A DNA stretch of 24,111 bases from Firmicutes bacterium UBA3932 (GCA_002385825.1 DGEG01000058.1:1-24111); one strand, 5' to 3'. Counted from the stretch's first letter, positions 1 to 8,855 are shown. Notes: a model not told the origin generated them from the sequence alone. Numbers and translations are program-made.

Positions 1-138
1 GTCCAAGAAAATGTCCGCACCCCCTTTGTATGAAAAGAACACGTAAAAAGATTTAATTGCACAATTGCATCTGTTTCCGGAGAATGATAAGCTATAGACA
101 AGCAGATCTTACCAACATTTAAAAAGGAGGATTAAAAC

Positions 139-603
139 ATGAAAGGCAATCCCAAACTTATCGAAACTTTGAATTCACTGCTTACCGATGAGCTGACCGC
201 TATCAACCAATACATAGTTCATGCCGAAATGTGTGAGGATTGGGGCTATACAAAGCTACACGAAAGCTTTGAAAAGCGCGCCATCGTGGAAATGAAACAC
301 GCCGAAAAACTCATCGGAAGAATACTTTTCCTGGAGGGAACTCCTATTGTTACCAAACTGAACAAGATTCACATCGGCGATAATGTTCCGAAGCAGCTTG
401 AGAATGATCACAAGGCCGAGGAAGAAGCCATTGCAGCCTATAACGAGGCTATCATATTGGCGGGCGAAGTGAAGGATTATGCCACACGTACATTATTGCA
501 GGAAATACTGCAGGACGAAGACAGCCACGTGGACGAGCTTGAAGAATATCTTGATCAAATCGACCAGATGGGTCTTCCCACATTCCTGTCGACGCAGTTT
601 TAA
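139..603 (+). CDS. bfr: Bacterioferritin
   Basis: 154-residue ferritin-like four-helix protein of normal bacterioferritin length. It stores iron as a ferric mineral in a cytoplasmic 24-mer. All six dinuclear ferroxidase ligands are at canonical positions: E18, E51, H54, E94, E127 and H130. M52, the position of the axial haem ligand in known bacterioferritins, is also present, so haem binding at subunit interfaces is likely. The start is set by an AAGGAGG box ending 8 nt before the ATG. The first 138 bases of the window hold no gene and no convincing promoter; TTGCAT at 65-70 followed 17 nt later by TAAGCT is only weak. A double hairpin with a T-run follows the gene, so it appears monocistronic. 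The role in iron storage and oxidative-stress protection is inferred from the family. Confidence 0.95.
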   Translation: MKGNPKLIETLNSLLTDELTAINQYIVHAEMCEDWGYTKLHESFEKRAIVEMKHAEKLIGRILFLEGTPIVTKLNKIHIGDNVPKQLENDHKAEEEAIAAYNEAIILAGEVKDYATRTLLQEILQDEDSHVDELEEYLDQIDQMGLPTFLSTQF

Positions 604-654
604 TCAATCGGATAATACAGCTACAGACTGCTTGAATGGACTGTTAAGTGAGGT

Positions 655-727
655 GCAGACCTCCTGTGTGTGAATACGCGCAGGAGGTCTTTGACCGTTT
701 ATTTCCTCTCGGTCTGCGTGGTTTTTT
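655..727 (+). terminator. Terminator after bacterioferritin, two hairpins
   Basis: A 10-bp perfect stem (AGACCTCCTG at 657-666 with CAGGAGGTCT at 681-690) is followed by a smaller GACCG/CGGTC hairpin (693-697 with 710-714) and a run of seven T at 721-727. GCAGACC (655-661) could instead pair with GGTCTGC (711-717), so two exclusive folds are possible. Rho-independent termination of the upstream gene is the simplest reading. Confidence 0.75.
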
Positions 728-737
728 TGTGCTGATA

Positions 738-746
738 TGATATAAT
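738..746 (+). promoter_or_regulatory. Extended -10 promoter for the PEP-synthase-like gene
   Basis: TG-A-TATAAT (738-746) is a perfect extended -10 element located 50 nt before the next start codon and just after the preceding terminator. No good -35 box is seen at 17 bp (718-723 reads GTGGTT), which extended -10 promoters tolerate. Confidence 0.5.
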
Positions 747-795
747 AATTTCAGTAACAAAATATGCAATTCCATAAGCAACAGGAGAATTCGAA

Positions 796-3700
796 ATGAC
801 CGAAGGCTTTTCATCAAAAGCGTTAGAAGCCAACCTGGCGAGAACGCGGGATGCGGAGATTCACATTCCCGAAGACCAGCAGTGGCTGATAGATCTTTCC
901 AAATCAAAATGGGGTATCCACAAGCGCACCAAGGAATTCATCACTGAGTTGAACCATCAATACAGAAACGATTCTTATGTTATCGATTCTCTTCATAATA
1001 TCTGTCTTACGGACCTGTGGTTCTACAACTCGGTGGACGAATCGGAGCGAGCGCTTTCTGTTCTGTTAGATATATTTGAGCTTCTTTTTGATTCCGAAAT
1101 GGAGGAGGGCCCGAGAGAGCAGCTTATAAAAACTCTGATCAAATTCATGGATCGATTGGCAAATCTGGAGAACTTTCCGGAAACCATCATCCAGCGCTGC
1201 ATCGATTTGATCCGGGCTACTATTACGGAGCATGAGCTGCTTTATATTCGAAATTCAGGCTACTTCAAAACCTATTTCAACAAAATAGCCCAGTTTCCTC
1301 AATTTTCGCAGACACTGACGGAACTCTCCGCGGACTTACTGCGGCGCTGCATCGATTACTGGGAATCCACCTCCAAGGCGGACGAATGGTTTCAATCCAA
1401 GAGGCATCTGTTTCATCATATGGATGCAGAAACTATAGGCAATATCGGGAAACCTTTCTTCGACAAGCTCCGCAAAGACCTGGCGGAGGCGGACAGCTGG
1501 GAAAAGATCAGCAACCTGATGTTCTACAACGACATATCGAACTATTTTCGCAGTTTTACCGAGACGTTTGATTCCTATTTGGAAACCATCTACTATCTCT
1601 ACTATTTGCTGCATTTGCCCGGCATGTCCCATTTGAACGATCACCTGCTCTACGACATGAACCGGAACCTGCGTCACGTTTTCACTGAACTTGATGTAGA
1701 TGATATCACGGGTTTCCTCGATACGATTATGGAGCAGTTTCAGGAACTCAATGCGGATCATGGCGGTACCGTGCTGGACTGTATCGTTACCTTGGGAAAG
1801 GAAGTCATCGATACGAAGGATCCGTCCATTATTACCTACTTCATAAACGGATTGATAAAGCTGGGATTCCATTATCCCGGCACCATCACTTTAAACAAAG
1901 ATTGGCAGATTCAGGTCAACACAAACCATGTAAAGAATATCCGGGTATGGCTGGAGCTGATCGAGTACGCGCCTTCAGCCATGCGGGAGCTTCTCGCGGC
2001 CCTTATCGTCAACCTTAAGCTGGGCGGTATTTTCATATCCGATACGGATTTGTTCCAGCGGGATGTGACTAAGCTTCTCAATGCGGATATAGGGCCTGTG
2101 TATCGTGAAATGAAGCAGCTGGCCAGGATTTTTCCCGTGTATTTCAGGGACATCGGCGCGGAAGGAAAATTGAGAGAGGTTTCTACCGCCATAGACGAAC
2201 TGTCCATGCGAAAGGACAGGCTCATCCATTTCCTCAGAAAGCAGACCCATACGGAGAGCAACAATACCCATATACTGCTCACGAGAAAGATCATCGAGTA
2301 CTGGTATGACGGCGACAAAGAGCAGCTGAAGGGCCTGATTCCCCAGGATGTCTACGAATGGCTGGATCAGGGAAATGAGTGGTTTGTTCCCGTTCATCAG
2401 ATCATGCAAGAGCTTTGCGACAGGATGAAAACCACCCCTGAAGAACTGCTCTCCGCAGATACGGAGGAGATCGAAAAAGCTCTTTCTCAAATTAACATCG
2501 GAACCGAACAACATAAAAAGCGGGTGCTTTATCTTTTCCAAGTCTACAACCTGCTTTTGGAAAAGTATTCTCTGGAGACCGATGATGTGATTTCCGTTGT
2601 CAGGAACAGCAGGCTATGTACCGATGAAGAACTGGCAAGACTTGAGCAAAACCTGGAAAATAACAGGCCAAGAGAAGCCGTACTTCAGATCTATGATTTA
2701 ATGAATAAACTGAAGGAGATCATACTGGATCCCGAACCCAGCGAAGCACTGGAGAACATCTATTATAAACGTCACATTGCGGCGGGCATTCCTTCCATGT
2801 ACGGCCAATATATCGAGCCCAAATTCGAGTCGCTGGGCATGATGTTCCGTCTTGAAAAGACGGCTTCCAAGCTCATGGTTGAACTGTTGAATTCGGTGAA
2901 CCTGGAATATATAACGGCAAAGACGTTTCGACATATCTACGATGTGCTGGAACTATTCCGCGAGGGTCTTGCGCTTGACGGCATTTACAATCCGGGACTT
3001 AATTCCCACATCGATATGCTTAAATTCAGCTTGACTTCCCCAAGCTTTTCCCTGGATCAATACATAAATATTTTCCAGTTCATGGCCCAGGACATCAAGC
3101 AGATTATTAATGAATACTTCTTTGATGTTTATGAAAACTCGCTGAAACGAATCATACCCCAGCTTTATCCCGCTCCGAAGGAATGGTCTGATGTGGAGAA
3201 GCGACAGTTCTACTACATGGAATCGGAAAAGTTCCTGAGGGATAATCTGGCATCCGCGTTTTTAGTGCAGGATCTGGACAATTTCATCACCACCACATTG
3301 AGCAATCTCCGAGGCATGTTGGATACCTATCCGCACTCGTTTATTGAGAATATGATGACTTTTGATCCGGACCTTACCTTCAGCAGGCTGAACGAAACTT
3401 CCGAAGAGATGGATAATCCCGTCTTCCTGGGAGCTAAAGCGTTTTTCCTGAAAAAGCTTATTCGCTACGGTTTCCCCGTACCGCCGGGATTCGTGCTGAC
3501 TACGGAGGTGTTCAGGCATAAGGACACGATTTTCAGACATCCCCACATCAGCAGTGAATTTGATAGGAAGATCGAAAATAATATAAAGGATATTGAAAGA
3601 GTATCGGGAAAGAAATACGGGGATCCCGACAATCCGCTGTTTTTCTCCGTGCGGTCCGGCTCGTCCATTTCCATGCCCGGAGCCATGAGGACATTTTTGA

Positions 3701-4887
3701 ATGTAGGCATGAACGACGAGATTGCGGAGAGGCTGAGCCGTAAAAAGGGATGCGGATGGACGACCTGGGACTGCTACCGTCGATTCCTTCAAAGTTGGGG
3801 AATGGCATACGGCATCGAAAGAGACACATTTGACCGCATCATTTTGGGCCATAAAGAGCGGTGGGGCGTGGATCTTAAGATTCAGTTCACAAAGGAACAG
3901 ATGAAGGAAATCGCATACGATTACAAGCGGCTTCTCATCGACCGAGGCATTCATATCGAGGAAGATCCCTTCCTTCAGTTGAAGCAGGCCATTATCAGCG
4001 TGCTGGATTCCTGGTCGTCAAAGAGCGCTATATATTACCGCAACCACATGCAAGTTGCAGATGAATGGGGCACCGCCGTGCTGGTTCAGCAGATGGCTCT
4101 GGGTAATCTGTCCACCAGCTCGGGAACCGGAGTGGTGTTCACCAACAGTCCGTTTAACGGGCATTCAGGGATAAACCTTTACGGCGACTTCGCGCTGTGC
4201 AGCCAGGGTGAAGACGTAGTGGCGGGATTGGTTAACACTCTTCCCATTACGGAGTACCAACGTAAGAAATATTATACTGATAGCAGTATTTCGCTGGAAT
4301 CCGCGTTTCCAAGAATATATGAAGCTCTGCTTGATTACGCCACCCAGCTCATCGAGAAGTACGGGTTTGTTCACCAGGAGATAGAGTTTACCTTTGAGTC
4401 GGATGACCCGCAAGATCTGTATATCCTGCAGACGAGAAACCAGAACTTCAAAAAGCAGGAAGCAGGCACTTCCTTTGCTAAGGCCGGGCATGAGATGAAG
4501 CTTGTGGGGCGGGGGATAGGCGTCAGCAGCGGTGTTCTTTCCGGCGTCATAGCTTTCGATATGGATGATCTTAAAGAGCTTAAGAAAGCAGATCCGGACA
4601 ACAAGGTGATCCTTGTGAGGCCGGATACGGTTCCCGATGACATTCCGTTAATTTTCAATTGCGACGGATTGATTACGGGAAAGGGCGGCACCACGTCCCA
4701 TGCGGCGGTAGCGGCGGCGGGACTTGGGAAGATATGCATTGTTAACTGTAAGGGTCTTCACGTAAACGAAGAGAAAAAGATATGCGTCTTAAACGGCCAC
4801 GTGTTCGGCCCGGGGGATGAGATCTCCATTGACGGTGATTTAGGAAATGTGTATGAAGGGCGTTACGAAATCCAAACTGAGATGTAA
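796..4887 (+). CDS. PEP-synthase/PPDK-like phosphotransfer protein with large N-terminal region of unknown function
   Basis: 1363 residues. The C-terminal third matches the PEP synthase/pyruvate phosphate dikinase nucleotide-binding domain: the GAKAFFLKKL segment begins at 879, and an SVRSGS...MPGAM motif lies near 951-964. It ends in a phospho-histidine swivel domain with GGTTSHAAV, H1302 being the predicted phosphorylated residue. The PEP/pyruvate-binding TIM barrel that normally follows is absent; the protein stops about 60 residues after the histidine. Residues 1 to about 870 look mainly alpha-helical and match nothing I recognise. Known relatives without the barrel, such as rifampin phosphotransferase and water dikinases, pass the ATP beta-phosphate through the histidine to another acceptor. 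The acceptor here is unknown and may be bound by the N-terminal region. An AGGAGA box precedes the ATG. A GAPDH-like gene follows after a structured RNA. Confidence 0.8.
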   Translation: MTEGFSSKALEANLARTRDAEIHIPEDQQWLIDLSKSKWGIHKRTKEFITELNHQYRNDSYVIDSLHNICLTDLWFYNSVDESERALSVLLDIFELLFDSEMEEGPREQLIKTLIKFMDRLANLENFPETIIQRCIDLIRATITEHELLYIRNSGYFKTYFNKIAQFPQFSQTLTELSADLLRRCIDYWESTSKADEWFQSKRHLFHHMDAETIGNIGKPFFDKLRKDLAEADSWEKISNLMFYNDISNYFRSFTETFDSYLETIYYLYYLLHLPGMSHLNDHLLYDMNRNLRHVFTELDVDDITGFLDTIMEQFQELNADHGGTVLDCIVTLGKEVIDTKDPSIITYFINGLIKLGFHYPGTITLNKDWQIQVNTNHVKNIRVWLELIEYAPSAMRELLAALIVNLKLGGIFISDTDLFQRDVTKLLNADIGPVYREMKQLARIFPVYFRDIGAEGKLREVSTAIDELSMRKDRLIHFLRKQTHTESNNTHILLTRKIIEYWYDGDKEQLKGLIPQDVYEWLDQGNEWFVPVHQIMQELCDRMKTTPEELLSADTEEIEKALSQINIGTEQHKKRVLYLFQVYNLLLEKYSLETDDVISVVRNSRLCTDEELARLEQNLENNRPREAVLQIYDLMNKLKEIILDPEPSEALENIYYKRHIAAGIPSMYGQYIEPKFESLGMMFRLEKTASKLMVELLNSVNLEYITAKTFRHIYDVLELFREGLALDGIYNPGLNSHIDMLKFSLTSPSFSLDQYINIFQFMAQDIKQIINEYFFDVYENSLKRIIPQLYPAPKEWSDVEKRQFYYMESEKFLRDNLASAFLVQDLDNFITTTLSNLRGMLDTYPHSFIENMMTFDPDLTFSRLNETSEEMDNPVFLGAKAFFLKKLIRYGFPVPPGFVLTTEVFRHKDTIFRHPHISSEFDRKIENNIKDIERVSGKKYGDPDNPLFFSVRSGSSISMPGAMRTFLNVGMNDEIAERLSRKKGCGWTTWDCYRRFLQSWGMAYGIERDTFDRIILGHKERWGVDLKIQFTKEQMKEIAYDYKRLLIDRGIHIEEDPFLQLKQAIISVLDSWSSKSAIYYRNHMQVADEWGTAVLVQQMALGNLSTSSGTGVVFTNSPFNGHSGINLYGDFALCSQGEDVVAGLVNTLPITEYQRKKYYTDSSISLESAFPRIYEALLDYATQLIEKYGFVHQEIEFTFESDDPQDLYILQTRNQNFKKQEAGTSFAKAGHEMKLVGRGIGVSSGVLSGVIAFDMDDLKELKKADPDNKVILVRPDTVPDDIPLIFNCDGLITGKGGTTSHAAVAAAGLGKICIVNCKGLHVNEEKKICVLNGHVFGPGDEISIDGDLGNVYEGRYEIQTEM

Positions 4888-4903
4888 TTGAACTTTTAAT
4901 TAT

Positions 4904-4932
4904 TTGCTGTAAAAAATATAAAGCCGTATAAA
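4904..4932 (+). promoter_or_regulatory. Promoter of structured RNA / GAPDH-like gene
   Basis: TTGCTG (4904-4909), 17-bp spacer, TATAAA (4927-4932). Transcription would start near 4939, within the first base pairs of the large stem-loop annotated next. This supports the element being transcribed as RNA. Confidence 0.55.
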
Positions 4933-4933
4933 A

Positions 4934-5060
4934 CTTTTGGAGCGCAGGGTTGCGCTCCGGCGAGTACAAGCAAGTGCCAACCGGGCAGGACGGGCCGTCT
5001 AAATCGTACGGCACGCAGCGCGTAGCCATCGAGCGGGAGAGCAACCCTGCGTTCCAAAAG
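4934..5060 (+). ncRNA. Candidate structured RNA or long 5' leader upstream of GAPDH-like gene
   Basis: The 20 bases at 4934-4953 pair with 5041-5060 over 20 contiguous positions, including one G-U wobble. GCTC (4954-4957) can extend the stem with GAGC (5031-5034), leaving a GGGAGA bulge. Inside lie GTGCC (4974-4978)/GGCAC (5010-5014) and a GACGG/CCGTC hairpin (4989-4999). The 5' arm can alternatively form a 7-bp local hairpin, GGAGCGC (4939-4945) with GCGCTCC (4952-4958), exclusive with the long stem. A promoter sits directly upstream, no T-run terminator follows, and the GAPDH-like ATG is 48 nt downstream. It could be a regulatory leader, an independent RNA or a MITE-like inverted repeat. 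I cannot assign it to an Rfam family from memory. Confidence 0.6.
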
Positions 5061-5108
5061 GTATAATATACAATTCGACGCAGAACAAAGCGTTATAGGA
5101 GGGATAAA

Positions 5109-6362
5109 ATGGACATGAATTTACCCAATAAGCGCATATTGGGGATCAACGGCGTAGGCCGTATCGGCAAATTAACCCTTTGGAATCATATCAACATGAA
5201 GCATTATGACGGCATCGTCATCAATGCCGGCAGAGAAATCGGAAAGAGAATCGACGATATCGTGCAATACCTTACCACGGATTCCACTTATGGAACACTG
5301 GATCGATTCCTTTACGGTTTTTCCGGAAAAAGCTGCGATGTAAAGGTTCTGGACCAGTCCGAATGCATCATTCAGATGGAAGGCATTCCGGTAAAGGTGT
5401 TGAAAAAAGCCAGGAATCCGAGAGATATAGATTGGGCAAAGAACGGTGTGCGCGTTGTCATAGATTGCACCGGGAAGTTTCTCGACCCCACTCTTCCTGC
5501 GGACCATCCCAAGGGGAGCCTGCGGGGCCACTTGGAAGCGGGCGCAGAGAAGGTCATAGCCAGCGCTCCTTTCAAACTTGCCAATTCCTCTCAAAAAATG
5601 CCGGAAGACAGCGTGATGCTGGTCTACGGTGTCAATCACTTCGTATACGATCCGATGAAGCATCACATCATTTCCGCGGCGAGCTGCACCACTACGGCAC
5701 TGGCCCATATGATGAAACCGTTGCTTGATACGGAGGAGACATCGAGGATTATCACCGCGTCCATGACGACGGTTCATGCGGCGACAAACAACCAAAACAT
5801 TTTGGATGCGCCTCCCAAGTCAGGCACAAAAGATTTGCGCAGAAATCGATCCGTCTTCAATAACATTATTCCCACCACTACGGGAGCAGCCATTGCTCTT
5901 GAAGAAATTTTGCCGGAAATCAAGAGAGTAGGTTTCATGGCGGACTCCATTCGGGTGCCCACAAGTACGGTTTCATTGATTTCCCTCAATCTGACTTTCC
6001 GCACCGAGCTTACGGATAACGGCGATCCCATAATCCACCGGGATTTCCTCAACGATCTCTATCGCAAGGCGGCTGCGGGAGCGCAGAAGGGGCTGCTTTT
6101 ATACAGTGAAGATCAAAACGTTTCAACGGATATGATGGGCAAAGAAGCGGCAGTCATCATCGAAGGGCATGAAAACCATACCCGGACCGGTTTCCTGTCA
6201 TTGGATGCGGAAACTCTCAGGAACTATGGCATCGATACTTCACAGGATTTGAATCTGCCCGTTACCCATGCAAAGATATTCGGCTGGTATGACAATGAGT
6301 ACGGATGCTATGTCAACTGCCTGGGAAGACTGACAAAATATATTGATAAAAACCTGATATAA
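5109..6362 (+). CDS. Glyceraldehyde-3-phosphate dehydrogenase-like protein, long variant
   Basis: 417 residues, against about 335 for ordinary GAPDH. The Rossmann NAD-binding start INGVGRIGK is near residues 13-21. The catalytic SAASCTTTALAH segment places the nucleophile at C193, with the general base at H223 in TTVHAATN. PTTTGAA and the C-terminal WYDNEYG motif are also present. Canonical GAPDH oxidatively phosphorylates glyceraldehyde-3-phosphate with NAD in the cytoplasm. The roughly 80 extra residues are spread as insertions, largely before the catalytic cysteine, and the spacing between Cys and His is slightly longer than in the classical enzyme. The substrate may therefore differ (another phosphorylated aldehyde), or this is a specialised second GAPDH. 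An AGGAGGG box 6 nt before the ATG supports the start. A TATAAT at 5062-5067 could be a second promoter. Confidence 0.85.
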   Translation: MDMNLPNKRILGINGVGRIGKLTLWNHINMKHYDGIVINAGREIGKRIDDIVQYLTTDSTYGTLDRFLYGFSGKSCDVKVLDQSECIIQMEGIPVKVLKKARNPRDIDWAKNGVRVVIDCTGKFLDPTLPADHPKGSLRGHLEAGAEKVIASAPFKLANSSQKMPEDSVMLVYGVNHFVYDPMKHHIISAASCTTTALAHMMKPLLDTEETSRIITASMTTVHAATNNQNILDAPPKSGTKDLRRNRSVFNNIIPTTTGAAIALEEILPEIKRVGFMADSIRVPTSTVSLISLNLTFRTELTDNGDPIIHRDFLNDLYRKAAAGAQKGLLLYSEDQNVSTDMMGKEAAVIIEGHENHTRTGFLSLDAETLRNYGIDTSQDLNLPVTHAKIFGWYDNEYGCYVNCLGRLTKYIDKNLI

Positions 6363-6383
6363 ATATATAAAATATAAAGGGAG

Positions 6384-6424
6384 TGTGACAGGGAAAAGGA
6401 ACACAAATCCTTTTCCCTGTCACA
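6384..6424 (+). repeat. Perfect 17-bp inverted repeat after GAPDH-like gene
   Basis: A 17-nt arm at 6384-6400 beginning TGTGACAGGGAA is perfectly complementary to 6408-6424, with a 7-nt loop. There is no T-run downstream, so it may be a dispersed palindromic element or a bidirectional transcript stabiliser rather than a classical terminator. The remaining intergenic bases up to 6542 show nothing else. Confidence 0.7.
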
Positions 6425-6542
6425 TCTTGCCGCCTTGGCGTATCATTGCAAAATATGGACTCTTGAAGAGGGGGATTGATTTTGGTACGATTGGAAAAGA
6501 ACAATTTTTGACCTACATTCTTTAACCGGCGAGGAAAAAACA

Positions 6543-8540
6543 ATGCCCGAAACACATTATAATCGCAGGAGAACGAACAGGATAAAGGACGTGATTCTCA
6601 AGAATCTGAACCCGCTGTATTTGTTCTTTCCTGCTGCAATTTTTTATATGGAAATTATCGTAAAGATGGCTTGTTTTGATGAGACTTCAAAAGAGGCTCT
6701 CCTCTACACAGGTCTTTTTTCTGTTTCCGTCGGTCTGGGTTGTTCGTTGTTGGCCAGCCTGTGGAAACCTAAAACCAATGAGGTTGTGACAGTAGTTTTA
6801 TTGACGTTGTTCACCCTGCTTTTTATCGCACAGATTGTGTACTTTCAAGTGTTCCAAACCTTTGGGACTCTTTATTCCCTCTTTGTCGGAACCGATGCTA
6901 TTACGAAATTCTGGTCGGCGACTTTCGATGGGATTAAGAACAGTATGCTTTATATAGTGCTCCTGCTCCTGCCGATTTTAGTTTTCCTTTTGGCGGGAGA
7001 CCGGATGACGCCGAAAGGGCGCCAATCCAGAGATGTTCTCTTCAGCTTGGGTTTCGGAACCGCATTCTGCTATCTGATCGCGTTTATTTTGATATACAAC
7101 AACAGCTCCGGTATTATGCCGGTGCGCTATCTATACCGGGAAGCCTTTGTCCCGAACCTTTCCGTATCCAATTTCGGCGTTGTAACGACTCTGAGACTGG
7201 ATGCCAAATACCTGCTTTTCGGTCAAAGAGAGGATGGAAGAGGGAACCCGTTGCCCGAGGAACAGGCGGAGCCGGAGCAACCGGAAGAACCGGAGGAGAT
7301 CGAATACGGCTATAATGTACTGGAGATCGATTTCGATGCTCTCATTGACGGTGAGACCAACGCTGTGATACGGGATATGCATGAGTATTTCAAAAGGGTG
7401 CCGCCGACCAGGAAGAACGAGTACACGGGCATGTTTGAGGGCAAAAACCTGGTATGGTTTGTCGGAGAGGCATTTTCCAGCCTGGCATTGGATGAAACCG
7501 TTACGCCAACCCTTTGCCGCCTGGCAAAAGAGGGATTTGTTTTTAAGAACTTCTACAACCCGGTGTGGAGCGTGTCTACCAGCGACGGTGAGTATGTAAC
7601 CCTGACGGGACTCCTGCCCAAATCCGGAGTTTGGAGCTTCAGGCGTTCCGGTGATAATTACATGCCTTATGGCTTCGGCAACATGCTTACTCCATTAGGC
7701 TATACATGCAAAGCTTACCATAATCACTATTACAGTTATTATGACCGGCACAAGTCCCATCCCAATCTGGGTTATGAATACAAGGGGTTGGGAAACGGGC
7801 TCAAGGTAACAGAGATCTGGCCGGAATCCGACCTGGAAATGCTTCAGGTTACCCTGCCGGAAGATCTGAAAAACATACCTTTTCACACATATTACATGAC
7901 GGTAAGCGGGCATCTGAATTACAATTTCTACGGTAATTCCATGGCGTTGAGGCATAAATCCAAAGTGGAGCATCTTCCCTATTCGGAAGCGGCAAAGGCA
8001 TACCTTGCGTGCAACGTAGAACTTGATCTGGCGGTTTCCTATCTCATTGAGCAGCTTACGGCTGCGGGCCAGTTGGAAAATACGGTCATAGTGCTTTCCG
8101 GCGATCATTATCCCTACGGGCTCACCGATGAAGAAATGAACGAGCTTGCCGGATATGAGCTGGAGAAAAAGTTTGAGAAATTCAAGAGCACTCTGATTAT
8201 CTGGAGCGCTTCCATGGAGGAACCCGTTGAAGTGGATAAGGTCTGTTCCAGCGTGGATGTGATGCCGACCCTGGCCAATCTGATGGGGCTGGATTATGAT
8301 TCCCGATTTCTTGTGGGGCAGGATATACTATCACCGTCTCCGGGGCTGGTGGAGTTTAACGATCGCAGTTGGATTTCCGATTTGGGAAGGTACGATGCGT
8401 CAGAGAATATGTTTACGCCCAATCCGGGGGTAAATGCGGGGGACGAATATGCGAGGAACACCCTCAGGCGCGTGAATAACGCATTCGAGTACTCCGCCAA
8501 AATACTTGAGTTCGACTATTACAGCAAAGTATTGAAATAA
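6543..8540 (+). CDS. LTA-synthase-like membrane sulfatase-family protein
   Basis: 665 residues. The N-terminal half-domain has about five hydrophobic segments (roughly residues 18-38, 45-68, 75-102, 130-152 and 162-185), followed by an acidic, proline-rich linker (about 235-255) and an extracellular sulfatase/alkaline-phosphatase-fold domain. The nucleophile is most likely T346 in the STSDGEYVTLTG segment, and D521-H522 in LSGDHYPYG supply metal ligands. This is the layout of LtaS-family enzymes, which move glycerol-phosphate from phosphatidylglycerol to lipoteichoic acid or transfer other phospho-groups at the cell surface. The precise substrate cannot be read from sequence. The start is preceded by a modest GAGGA box. 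The gene stands alone between two hairpins. Confidence 0.85.
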   Translation: MPETHYNRRRTNRIKDVILKNLNPLYLFFPAAIFYMEIIVKMACFDETSKEALLYTGLFSVSVGLGCSLLASLWKPKTNEVVTVVLLTLFTLLFIAQIVYFQVFQTFGTLYSLFVGTDAITKFWSATFDGIKNSMLYIVLLLLPILVFLLAGDRMTPKGRQSRDVLFSLGFGTAFCYLIAFILIYNNSSGIMPVRYLYREAFVPNLSVSNFGVVTTLRLDAKYLLFGQREDGRGNPLPEEQAEPEQPEEPEEIEYGYNVLEIDFDALIDGETNAVIRDMHEYFKRVPPTRKNEYTGMFEGKNLVWFVGEAFSSLALDETVTPTLCRLAKEGFVFKNFYNPVWSVSTSDGEYVTLTGLLPKSGVWSFRRSGDNYMPYGFGNMLTPLGYTCKAYHNHYYSYYDRHKSHPNLGYEYKGLGNGLKVTEIWPESDLEMLQVTLPEDLKNIPFHTYYMTVSGHLNYNFYGNSMALRHKSKVEHLPYSEAAKAYLACNVELDLAVSYLIEQLTAAGQLENTVIVLSGDHYPYGLTDEEMNELAGYELEKKFEKFKSTLIIWSASMEEPVEVDKVCSSVDVMPTLANLMGLDYDSRFLVGQDILSPSPGLVEFNDRSWISDLGRYDASENMFTPNPGVNAGDEYARNTLRRVNNAFEYSAKILEFDYYSKVLK

Positions 8541-8556
8541 CAGGCGATAAAAAGGA

Positions 8557-8587
8557 GCGATCAAAAGGGACTGTCCCTTTTGATCGC
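8557..8587 (+). terminator. Long palindromic hairpin after LtaS-like gene
   Basis: A 14-bp perfect stem (GCGATCAAAAGGGA at 8557-8570 with its complement at 8574-8587), extended by a C-G pair at 8571/8573. The core AAAAGGGACTGTCCCTTTT resembles the hairpin at 23201-23219. No strong T-run follows, so it may be a dispersed repeat acting as a terminator. From here to 8855 there is AT-rich sequence with one promoter and no gene. Confidence 0.6.
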
Positions 8588-8608
8588 CTGAAATAAAAAG
8601 TTTGTTTA

Positions 8609-8637
8609 TTGAATTTTCAGAAATGCAATGTTATAAT
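8609..8637 (+). promoter_or_regulatory. Promoter of opine-dehydrogenase / cobalamin-protein unit
   Basis: TTGAAT (8609-8614), 17-bp spacer, TATAAT (8632-8637). This is close to the sigma-A consensus. It implies a leader of about 210 nt before the chosen start at 8856; no structure stands out in that leader. Confidence 0.65.
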
Positions 8638-8855
8638 TCTTTTACTACAGAAAATGCGTTTATAATACGTTCTATATTTTTCCCCATTATTTAGAGCACC
8701 TTATAAAGCAACATATTTTGATTCGTTGAAGCATTAAAATTTTAATACTCCAATCCAATCAACTCTTTTATGACTACCATTAAATCCTTTAAATGGAAAG
8801 AATGGCACAAAAGAGCAACGAGGCGGAGCGACAAAGGAGATTGAAGGAGACATCA

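Noticed and set aside
3262..3954. 230-codon minus-strand ORF inside the dikinase-like gene
   Set aside because: It lies wholly antisense to the well-supported ATP-grasp domain and shows no recognisable protein family. The same applies to the other antisense frames over selA, selB, yedE and the cobalamin gene.
4934..5060. Insertion sequence or transposase remnant bounded by 20-bp inverted repeats
   Set aside because: The interior is about 87 nt with no coding sequence, no flanking direct repeats are evident, and the G-U wobble plus an adjacent promoter favour RNA. A MITE is not fully excluded.
8793..8855. Longer N-terminus of the opine-dehydrogenase-family protein from ATG 8793
   Set aside because: No Shine-Dalgarno there. 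The 21 extra residues are polar, low complexity and absent from the family, and GAAGGAGA fits the start at 8856.
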